Below are positions 36,406-45,740 of a stretch of 64,000 bases of DNA, piece by piece. This DNA comes from Inia geoffrensis (Eukaryota > Chordata > Mammalia > Artiodactyla > Iniidae): assembly GCA_036417435.1 (NCBI GenBank), contig CM070903.1, forward strand, positions 92,525,001-92,589,000. Reading direction: 5' to 3'. Position 1 is the stretch's first letter. The number at the start of each line of letters is the position of its first letter. Under the pieces are notes generated by a model. The model ran no database searches, had not been told where the DNA came from, and was given only the letters and a program-made list of their open reading frames with translations. Both the position numbers and the translations under genes were made by a program.

Positions 36406-38050
36406 GGGAGGACCTTCAAGATGGCGGAGGAGTAATACATGGAGATCACCTTCCTCCCCACAAATACATCAAAAATACACCTACATGTGCAACAACTCCT
36501 ACAGGACACCTACTGAATGCTGGCAGAAGACCTCAGACTCCCCAAAAGGCAAGAAATTCCCCCACGTACCTGGGTAGGGCAAAAGAAAACAGAAAAAACA
36601 GAGAAAAAAGGAGAGGGATGGGACCTGCACCTCTGTGAGGGAACTGTGAAGGAGGAAATGTTTCCACATACTACGAAGCCACTACACTGGTGGAGATGGG
36701 GGTAGATGGTGGGTAAGTTTCACAGCCATGGAGGAGAGCACAGCAACAGGGGTGCAGACATCAAAGCAGAGAGATTCCCACACAGAGGATCAGTACCGAC
36801 CAGCAGTCACCAGCCTGAGACCTTGTCTGCTCGCCCACCAGGGCAGGTGGGGGCTGGGAGCTGAGGCTCGGGTTTCAGAGGTCAGACGCCAGGGAGAGGA
36901 CTGGGGTTGGCTGTGTGAACACAGCCTGAGGGGGCTAGTGCATCACAGCTACCTGGGCGGGAGTATGGGGGAAAATCTGCAACTGTCTAAGGCTCAATAA
37001 ACCATTGTTTCAGGGTGCACAAGGAAAGGAGATTCACTGCCTAAACGACCTTCAGAGATGGGAGAGAGCTGCGACTATAAGCTCAGACACCAGAGATGGG
37101 CAAGAAATGCTAATGCTGCTGCTGCAGCCACCAATAAGCCTGTGTGAAAGCACAGGTCACTATCCACACCTCCCTTCCCAGGAGTCTGTGCAGCCCGCCA
37201 CTGCCAGGGTCCCATGATCCATGGACAACTTTCCCAGGAGAACACACGGTGTGCCTCACGCTGTTGCAACTTCACACCAGCCTCTGCCACTGCAGGCTCG
37301 CCCCACATTCCATACCCCTCACACCCTTGGCCTCAGTGAGCCAGAGCCCCCTAATCAGCCACTCCTTTAATCCCCTCCTGTCTGGGCAAAGGACAGACGC
37401 CAGAGAGTGACTTACATGTAAGTCATGTGGCTGACAGGGTCTTGGTACTCCAGCTGGGTGTCAGGCCTGTGCCTCTGAGATGGGAGAGCCAATTCAGGAC
37501 ACTGGACCACCAGAGACCTCCTGGTCCCACGTAATATCAATCAGTGAGAGCTCTCCCAGAGATCTGGCCTCACTGCTAAGACCTAGCTCCACTCAACAAC
37601 CAGCAAGCTCGAGTGCTGGACACCCCAGGCTAACCAACTAGCAAGAAAGGAACACAACCTCACCCATTAGCAGAGAGGCTGACTAAAATCATAATAAGCT
37701 CACAGGCACCCCAAAACACACCACCAGACACAGTCCTGCCCACAAGAAGGACAAGATCCAGCCTCATCCACCAGAACACAGGCACCAGTCCCCTCCACCA
37801 GGAAGCCTACACAACCCACTGAACCAACCTTACCCACTGGGGGCAGACACCGAAAACAATGGGAACTATGAACCTGCAGCCTGGGAAAAGGAGACTCCAA
37901 GCACAGTAAGTTAAGCAAAATGAGAAGACAGAGAGACACACAGCAGATGAAGGAGAAAGGTAAAAACCCAACTGACTAAACTGAAGAGGAAATAGGCAGT
38001 CTACCTGAAAAAGAAGTCAGAGTAATGATAGTAAAGATGGTCAAAAATCT
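36406..38050 (+). promoter_or_regulatory. L1 5' UTR / internal promoter region
   Basis: GC-richer than its surroundings with scattered CpGs. Several chance open frames on both strands (e.g. 36297-36638, 36728-37000, 37144-37410, 37700-37939) lie here and are not genes. Activity of this copy is unknown. Confidence 0.7.
36417..36427 (+). promoter_or_regulatory. YY1-type site at the L1 5' end
   Basis: CAAGATGGCGG matches the YY1 core (AAGATGGCGGC-like) that sits at +10 to +20 of full-length mammalian L1s and directs accurate transcription start. It is intact here, whereas the older L1 at 15146 has lost it. Confidence 0.75.
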
Positions 38051-38059
38051 TGGAAATAG

Positions 38060-38830
38060 AGAAAATACAAGAAACATTTAACAAGGACCTAGAAGAACAA
38101 CAAACAAACAATTAATGAACAACACAACAAATGCAATTAAAAATTCTCTAGAAGGAATCAATAGCATAATAACTGAGGCAGAAGAACAGATAAGTGACCT
38201 GGAAGATAAAACAGTGGGAATAACTATCACACAGCAGAATAAAGAGAAAAGAATGAAAAGAATTGAGGACAGTCTCAGAGACCTCTGTGACAATATTAAA
38301 CGTAACAACATTATAGGGGTCCCAGAATAAGAAGAGAAAGGACCCCTCGAATTATAGGGGTCCCAGAAGAAGAAGAGAAAGAGACTGAGAAAATATTTGA
38401 GGAGATTACAGTTGAAAACCTCCCTAATATGGGAAAGGAAATAGTCAATCAAGTCTAGGAAGTGCAAAGGCCCCCATACAGAACAAATCCAAGGAGAAAC
38501 ATGCCAAGACACATATTAATCAAACTGTCAAAAATTACATATAAAGAAAAAATATTAAAAGCAGCAGGGAAACACAACAAATAACATACAAGGGAATCCC
38601 CATAAGGTCAACGGCTGATCGTTCAGCAGAAACTCTACAAGCGAGAAGGGAGTGGCAGGACATCTTTAAAGTGATGAAGGAGAAAAACGTACAACTAAGA
38701 TCACTATACCCAGCAAGGATCTCCTTCAGATTTGAGAGAGAAATTAAAACCTTTACAGACAAGCAATAGCTAAGAGAATTCAGCATGACCAAACCAGCTT
38801 TACAACAAATGCTAAAGGAATTTCTCTAGG
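38060..38830 (+). pseudogene. L1 ORF1 remnant (younger L1)
   Basis: The coiled-coil part is open at 38115-38330 (SLEGINSIITEAEEQISDLE) and reaches the NNIIGVPE motif, where a stop follows. The C-terminal domain continues with 'ctctacaagcgagaagggagtgg' but with several stops and frame changes. A 41-bp segment around the IIGVPE motif is duplicated in tandem (38310-38381), which adds a frameshift. Confidence 0.88.
38310..38381 (+). repeat. 41-bp tandem duplication inside L1 ORF1
   Basis: The 31-mer beginning ATTATAGGGGTCCCAGAA occurs at 38310-38340 and again at 38351-38381 with one mismatch (T/G), separated by GACCCCTCGA. Confidence 0.93.
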
Positions 38831-38887
38831 CAGGAAACACAAGAGAAGGAAAAGACCTACAATAACAACCCCAAAACAATTAAGAAA

Positions 38888-41800
38888 ATGTTAATAGGAA
38901 CATACATATCAATAATTATCTTAAATGTAAATGGATTAAATGCTCCAAAAAAAAAAGATGAAGACTGATTGAATGGATATGAAAACAAGACCCATATATA
39001 TACACTGTCTAGAAGAAACCCAGTTCAGACCTAGGGACACATACAGACTGAAAGAGAGGGGATGGAAAAATATTTTCCATGCAAATAGAAATCAAAAGAA
39101 AGCTGGAGTAGCAATTTTAATATCAGACAAAATGACTTTAAAATAAAGACTATTACAAGAGACAAAGAAGGACACTACATAATGATCAAGGGGTCAATCC
39201 AAGAAGAAGATATAACAATTGAAAATATTTCTGCACCCACCATAGGAGCACCTCAATACATAAGGCAAATACTAACAGCCATAAAAGGGGAAATCAACAA
39301 TAACACAATAACAGTAGCGGACTTTAACACCCCACTTTCACCAATGGACAGAACATCCAAAATGAAAATAAATAAGGAAACACAAGCTCTAAATGATACA
39401 TTAAACAAGATGGACTTAATTGATACTTATAGGACATTCCATCCAAAAACAAGAGAATAAACTTTCTGCTCAAGTACTCATGGAACATTCTCCAGGATAA
39501 ATCATAACTTGGGTCACAAATCAAGCCTTGGTAAATTTAAGAAAATTGAACTTGTATCAAGTATTTTTTCCGACCACAATGCTATGAGACTAGATATCAA
39601 TTACAGGAAACAAACTATAAAAAGTACAAACAAATGGAGGTGAAACACTACGCTACTAAATAACCAAGAGGGCTTCCCTGGTGGCACAGTGGTTGAGAGT
39701 CCGCCTGCCAATGCAGGGGACATGGGTTCGTGCCCCGGTCCGGGAAGATCCCACATGCCACGGAGCTGCTGGGCCTGTGAGTCACGGTTGCTGAGCCTGC
39801 GCATCCGGAGCCTGTGCTCCACAATGGGAGAGGCCCGCATAAAGAAAAAAATAAAAAATAAATAATAAATAAAATAACCAAGAGATCACTGGAGAAATCA
39901 AAGAAGAAATAAAAAAATACATAGAAAAGACTGACAGTTAAAACACGACAACCTAAAACAAATGTGACACAGCAAGAGCAGTTCTACAAGGGAAGTTTAT
40001 AACAATACAATCCTGCCTGAAGAAATATCTCAAATAAACAACCTAACTTTACACCTAAAGCAATTATAGTAGGAAGAACAAAAATAACCCAAACTTAACA
40101 GAAGGAAAGAAATCACAAAGATCAGATCAGAAAAAAATGAAAAAGAAATGAAGGAAACGATAGCAAAGATCAATAAAACTAAAAGCTGGTTTTTTTGAGA
40201 AGATAAACAAAATTGCTAAACTATTAGCCAGACTCATCAAGAAAAAAAGGGAGCACTCAAATCAACAGAATTAGAAATAAAAAAGGAGAAGTAACAACTG
40301 ACACTGCAGAAATACAAAGGATCAAGAGTGATTACTACAAGCAACTCAATGCCATTAAAATGAACAACCTAGAAGAAATGAACAAATTCTTAGAAAAGCA
40401 CAACCTTCCAAGACTGATGCAGGAAGAAATAGAAAATATAAACAGACCAATCACAAGCACTGAAATTGAAACTGTGATTAAAAATCTTCCAAGAAACAAA
40501 AGCCCAGGAAGAGATGGCTTCACAGGCGATTTCTACCAAATATTTAGAGAAGGGCTAACACCTATCCTTGTCAAACTCTTCCAAAATATAGCAGAGGGAG
40601 GAGCACGCCCAAACTCATTCTATGAGAGCACCATCACCCTGACCAAACCAGACAAAAATGTCACAAAAAATTAAAACTACAGGCCAGTATTTCTGATGAA
40701 CACAGATGCAAAAATCCTCAAGAAAATTCTAGCAAACAGAAACCAACAGCACATTAAAAGGATCATACACCATGATCAAGTGAGATTTTTCCCAGGAATG
40801 CAAGGATTCTTCACTATACACAAATCAATCAATGTGATACATCATATTAACAAATTGAAAGAGAAAAACCATATGATCATCTCAATAGATGCAGAAAAAG
40901 CTTTCGACAAAAATCAACACCCATTTATGATAAAAAAACCTCCAGAAAGTAGGCATAGAGGGAACTTAACATAATAGAGACCATATATGACAAACCCACA
41001 ACCAACATCGTTCTCAATGGTAAAAAACTGAAACCTTTTCCACTAAGATCAAGAACAAGAGAAGCTTGCCCACTTACACCACTATTTTTTAAATAGTTTT
41101 GGATGTTTTAGTCACAACAATCAGAGAAGAACAAGAAATAAAAGGAATCCAAATGGGAAAAGAAGCAGTAAAACTGTCACTCTTTGCAGATGACCTGATT
41201 CTATCCATAAAGAATCCTAAAGATGCCACCAGAAAAATACTAGAGCTAATCAATGAATTTGGTAAAGTAGCAGGATACAAATTAAAGCACAGAAATCTCT
41301 TGCATTCCTACACACTAATGATGAAAAATCTGAAAGAGAAATTAAGGAAACACTCCCATTTACCACTGCAACAAAAAGAAAAAATACCTAGGAATAAACC
41401 TACCTAAGGAGGCGAAAGACCTGTATGCAGAAAACTATAAGACACTTTTGAAAGAAATTAAAGATGATACAAACAGATGGAGAGATATAGCATGTTCTTG
41501 GATTGGAAAAATCAACATTGTGAGAATGACCATATTACTCAAAGCAATCTACAGATTCAATGCAATCCCTATCAAACTACCAATGGCATTTCCTACAGAA
41601 CTAGAACAAAAAAATTAACAATTTGTATAGAAACACAAAAGACCCCGAATAGCCAAAGCGATCTTGAGAAAGAAAAATGGAGCTGGAGGAATCAGGCTCC
41701 CTGACTTCAGACTGTACTACAAAGCTATGGTAATCAAGACAGTATGGTACTGGCACAAAAACAGTAATATAGATCAATGGAACAACATAGAAAGCCCTGA

Positions 41801-42647
41801 GATAAACCCACACATATATGGTCACCCTACCTTTGACAAAGGAGGCAAGAATATACCAGGCAGAAAAGACAGCCTCTTCAATAAATGGTGCTGGGAAAAC
41901 TGGACAGTTACATGTAAAAGCATGAAATTAGAACACTCCCTAACACCATACACAAAAATAAACGCAAAATGGATTAAAGTCCTAAATGTAAGGCCAGATA
42001 CTCTAAAACTCTCAGAATAAAACATAGGCACAACAGTCTGCCATAAATCACAGCAAGACCCTTTTTGACCCACCTCATATAGAAATGGAAATAAAAACAG
42101 AAATAAACAAATGGGAACTAATGGAACTTAAAAGCTTTTGCACAGCAAAGGAAACCATAAATAAGACCAAAAGACAACCTTCAGAATGGGAGAAAATATT
42201 TGCAAACAAAACAACTGACAAAGGATTAATCTCCAAAATATGCTAGCAGTTCATGCAGCTCAATATCTATAAAACAAACAACCCAATCCAAAAATGGGCA
42301 GTAGACCTAAATAGACATTTCTCCCAAGAAGATATACAGATTGCCAACAAACTCATCAAAGGATGCTCAACATCACTAATTATTAGAGAATTGCAAATCA
42401 AACTACAATGAGGTATTATGTCACACCACTCAGAATGGCCATCATTAAAATATCTACAAACAATAAATGCTGGAGAGTGTGTGGAGAAAAGGGAACCCTC
42501 TTGCACTGTTGGTGGGAATGTAAATTCATACAGCCACTATGGAAAACAGTTTGGAGGTTCCTTACAAAACTAACAATAGAACTACCATATGACCCAACAA
42601 TCCCACTACTGGGCAAATACCTTGAGAAAACCATAATTCAAAAATAG
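38888..42647 (+). pseudogene. L1 ORF2 remnant (younger L1): endonuclease and reverse transcriptase
   Basis: The start ATG at 38888 begins MLIGTYISIIILNVNGLNAP, the endonuclease head. The endonuclease keeps TVADFNTPLSP (39182-39460 open stretch) and a later SDHNAMRL. A CHR SINE interrupts the frame at 39671. RT segments survive at 40360-40674 (SPGRDGFTGDFYQ), 40696-40974 ([11 protein letters not shown]) and 41099-41407, which holds the catalytic FADD at 41183-41194. The end ([20 protein letters not shown]) is at 42408-42647. Stops at 40672-40674 and elsewhere plus frameshifts make it non-functional. Confidence 0.92.
39658..39884 (+). mobile_element. CHR SINE inserted in L1 ORF2, 13-bp target-site duplication
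   Basis: Body 39671-39871: GGCTTCCCTGGTGGCACAGTGG through B-box-like GGTTCGTGCC, 'gagcctgtgctccacaatgggagaggcccgcat' and an AAT-rich tail. AAATAACCAAGAG is duplicated exactly at 39658-39670 and 39872-39884. The L1 endonuclease region continues on either side, so the SINE is younger than the L1. Confidence 0.95.
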
Positions 42648-43012
42648 TCATGTGGGCTTCCCTGGTGGTGCAGTGGTTAAGAATCCGCCTGCCAATGCAG
42701 GGGGCACGGATTTGAGCCCTGGTCCGGGAAGATCCCACATGCCATGGAGCAACTAAGCCCATGCACCACATCTACTGAGCCTGCACTCTAGAGCCTGCAA
42801 GCCACAACTACTGAGCCCATGTGCCACAACTACTGAAGCCCGTATGCCTATAACCTGTGCTCCACAGCAAGAGAAGTCACCGCAATGAGAAGCCCGCATA
42901 CCACAATTAAGAGTAGCCCCCACTCGCCACACGAGAGAAAGCCCGTGCAGCAACCAAGACCCAACGCAGCCAAAAATAATAAATAAATAAAATTTAAAAA
43001 AAAGAGTCATGT
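42646..43012 (+). mobile_element. longer CHR-type SINE in the L1 3' region, 8-bp target-site duplication
   Basis: Body 42654-43004 has the same head (GGGCTTCCCTGGTGGTGCAG) but a longer, CpG-depleted body with internal repeats of 'cacaactactgagccc' and a tail with AAAT units. AGTCATGT is repeated at 42646-42653 and 43005-43012. The distinct body marks a different, probably older, CHR subfamily from the GC-rich copies. Confidence 0.92.
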
Positions 43013-43338
43013 ACCACAATGTTCATTGCAGCATTATTTATAGTAGCCAGGACATGGAAGCAACCTAAGTGTCCATCGACTGATGAATGGATAAAGAAGA
43101 TGTGGCAAATGTATACAATGGAATATTACTCAGCCATTAAAGAAATGAAATTGAGTTATTTTTAGTGATGTGGATGGACCTAGAGTCTGTCATACAGAGT
43201 GAAGTAAGCCAGAAAGAGATAAAAAATACCATATGGTATCACATATATATGGAATCTAAAAAAAAAAAATGGTTATGAAGAACCTAGGGGCAGGACAGGA
43301 ATAAAGACACAGGTGTAGAAAATGGACTTGAGGACACA

Positions 43339-43362
43339 GGGAGGGGGAAAGGGTAAGCTGGG
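43339..43362 (+). repeat. G-quadruplex-type motif in the L1 3' UTR
   Basis: Four G-runs of at least three (43339-43341, 43343-43347, 43351-43353, 43360-43362) with loops of 1, 3 and 6 nt. A polypurine G-rich tract at this place is a known feature of mammalian L1 3' UTRs. Confidence 0.85.
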
Positions 43363-43601
43363 ACGAAGTGAGAGAGTGGCATGGACATATATACACTACC
43401 AAATGTAAAATAGATAGCTAGTGGGAAGCAGCCGCATAGCACAGGAAGATCAGCTCAGTGCTTTGTGACCACCCAGAGATGCGGGAGAGGGAGGGTGGGA
43501 GGGAGCCGCAAGAGGGAGGGTATATGGGGATATGTGTACATACAGCTGATTCACTTTGTTATAAAGCAGAAACTAACAACATTGTAAAGCAATTATATTC
43601 C

Positions 43602-43607
43602 AATAAA
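43602..43607 (+). terminator. L1 poly(A) signal AATAAA
   Basis: AATAAA within 'ccaataaagatgttaaac', followed by an A-rich tail from about 43617: the 3' end of the younger L1. Confidence 0.8.
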
Positions 43608-43624
43608 GATGTTAAACAAAAAAA

Positions 43625-43710
43625 AAGAAACAAAATTAACTAGGAAGAGGAATTATTTAATACAGAAGCAGAAAACAATGAACTGGAAAACAAAAAAAAT
43701 TGAAAAGCAC
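43625..43710 (+). mobile_element. ancient L1 ORF2 fragment, right half
   Basis: 'aattaactaggaagaggaattatttaatacagaagcagaaaacaatgaactggaaaacaaaaaa' fits the L1 ORF2 part that follows the segment ending at 36400 (consensus 'agaagcagaaattaatgaaatagaaaacaaaaa'). It is probably the continuation of the split old L1. Confidence 0.45.
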
Positions 43711-45280
43711 ATTTTTTAATATACGGATCTTAAGAACGATTTGCACATTGTAATATCTGCAGATATTAAGTATGGAACAAATTCATCATAACTGACAGCA
43801 CATTGAAGACTGTGGCATCTGGCTAAATTAAATATTTCGAAAGCAGCCCGACCGTGTCCCTCGACTCAAATCAGACAAAGTGTCCAGCAGTGGAGCATCT
43901 GGTCCAGCAGCTGCCAAGCACCCCCTGTGAGTAGAAATGAGCAATAGCTTCACTTGGAAACTAAAGAGTAGGCTGCCAAGGGGAAGGGCCTTTAATAAAG
44001 CCAACAGTGGGCAGAAACAATGCCAAATTAATATAGAAATTAGTACAGGCATGTGCCATTTTGTCTCAATTACAAAAGTCATATCTGCAAAGTGGAGAAT
44101 CATATCAGACATTTACAGAGGGCTGCAATTTTTGAATATTTTGGTCATAATCATTTGGACATGCTTGCATACATTTCTAACCTCTCTGGATAAAAGATAC
44201 TGGAAAATAAAGGAGGGCCAGCATTTCTTCCATACCTGCACAGTTGAAGAGGCAATTATCCATTAACAAATTCATTTCTGCAAATCAAAAAACTCATGAC
44301 TCCTGATTTCATGACTGACACAGATGTGAAAGGAATCAGATGGACAGTGAATAACTCTCATGGAGCAGCATTTCTCTTTAGCTTCCCCTTCTCTCCCTTC
44401 TTGGACGAATAATAATATTTTTTCCTTATAGAACTCATAGTGAATATTCATTCTTAAAATTATCGAGAGCAAGAAAAGACAAAGAAAAGCACTATCTGTA
44501 TTTGGTTGTGTAGTCTATATCTGACCTTACTCTCATCTTAATGTAGAAAAATAGTTTCTAATTCTGTGAGGCTATCCTTTAATATGTCCTTTGGGTTACT
44601 GACATAATTTTACAAGTATTTCGGGAACAGAATGAAAAGCTCCATACTGAGCCATAGCCTGCTTCCACTGCTGCCCTACTGGCTTCATAACTAACATCTG
44701 AAAAGGAATATAGTAGAGCAAGACGATAGATAAATCATATAATCAAATGAATGAGAAACCACACCATTTCAGACCTGTAATAATTTTCACAAAAACCACT
44801 GTAGTTGTCATGTGTAATCAGTGAAAATTATCTGAATCATTGTTATTATCTAGCTTCTCCAGTACTATGATCCCTAAGGGAAACTTAAAAATGGGAATGG
44901 AGGCCAAGTCATTCACTGTGTGGGGTAGTTTAGGAGAAATTACAATAACCTAATTTCTATACAAAATCTTGAAAGGAAACTAATAATATATAACCATGAG
45001 ATTTTTCGATAAAGAGACTCATGTCAGGGCTTGGTATATATTTTAGGGGTTAGAAAAGTAGAAAAACCAGGATAGGATCTGAGATATGGGAAATGCTTTT
45101 TTTTTGATGGTACTCTCCTTGTTCACAGTTTGCAAAACTCAAAAGCTTTTTCAAGTACAAAGCTAGTTCCAGCAGCCTTAAAAATTGCATGATTGCTATA
45201 CAACCTATTTACTGGTTTCTAAGTTTTATCCTTAGAAAGTAACAATCACCATTTATTATTTGCCTGTAACCTGACACACA
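43711..45280. other. non-repeat intronic segment, possible conserved element
   Basis: Between about 43850 and 44260 the composition is balanced, with no repeat signature and several TAAT-type homeodomain-like cores. Open frames of 94 and 109 codons lie on opposite strands (43828-44112, 43937-44266). I see no splice-site support for an exon. A conserved non-coding element is only a guess. The rest is ordinary intron. Confidence 0.3.
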
Positions 45281-45284
45281 TTTT

Positions 45285-45465
45285 GCAGTTGCAGCTACAC
45301 AATAATGCAGAAAAAAGGGTGTTATTAATTTTCTTGTACAATTGGGAACACTGAGGCCAAAAGTTTAAGTAACTTGTCCAATCTATTAGCACAAAGTGAT
45401 GGAGCTGAGAAAAGAACCATGTCTGCCTTCAAAACCTATGTCTTTTCTATCATACTATAATTCAT
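45285..45465 (-). mobile_element. MIR SINE fossil, antisense
   Basis: 'gtgttattaattttcttgtacaattgggaacactgaggccaaaagtttaagtaacttgtccaatctattagcacaaagtgatggagctgagaaaagaacc' follows the reversed MIR core; '...tcttttctatcatacta' matches its end. Confidence 0.8.
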
Positions 45466-45694
45466 GGGGTCTCTTAAAGTATTCTAAAAAATTATGATTT
45501 CCACTTAAACCTGTATCTACAGATTATTCATAGTACTTATCAATGCCTTTTGTTTAATAATTTTTTCCTATTGCTTTTAATATTTCCTTTCAATTAATTT
45601 TTGAAATATAATTCTTCCCTTCCTCCTGCTCTCCTTTAATTTTCTTATATCCTTTCATTTGTTAACTCTACTGGAAACTATTTATGAATGTACA

Positions 45695-45740
45695 TATATA
45701 TGAGAGACAGACAGAGACAGAGAGAAAGGAAGAGACAGAT
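45695..45740. repeat. (GAGACA)n-type purine-rich simple repeat
   Basis: Imperfect GAGACAGACAGAGACAGAGAGAAAGGAAGAGACAG. Confidence 0.8.

Larger units (their letters stand above)
36406..43620 (+). mobile_element. near-full-length younger L1, split by two CHR SINEs
   Basis: It starts GGGAGGACCTTCAAGATGGCGG, the canonical 5' start of a cetartiodactyl L1. The roughly 1.6-kb GC-richer 5' UTR is followed by ORF1 (about 38060-38830), ORF2 (38888-42647) and a 3' UTR with a G-rich tract, ending 'ttccaataaagatgttaaac' plus an A-rich tail. CHR SINEs are inserted at 39671 and 42654. All major parts are present, but stops and frameshifts disable both ORFs. Lower decay than the L1 at 15146 indicates a younger insertion. 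A-rich flanks make the target-site duplication ambiguous. It is antisense to NAALADL2. Confidence 0.95.

Noticed and set aside
36297..37410. Cluster of plus-strand open frames of 62-113 codons
   Set aside because: All but the very start lie in the non-coding L1 5' UTR, whose higher GC lengthens chance frames.
38078..38512. 144-codon minus-strand open frame
   Set aside because: Reverse shadow of the L1 ORF1 coiled-coil region.
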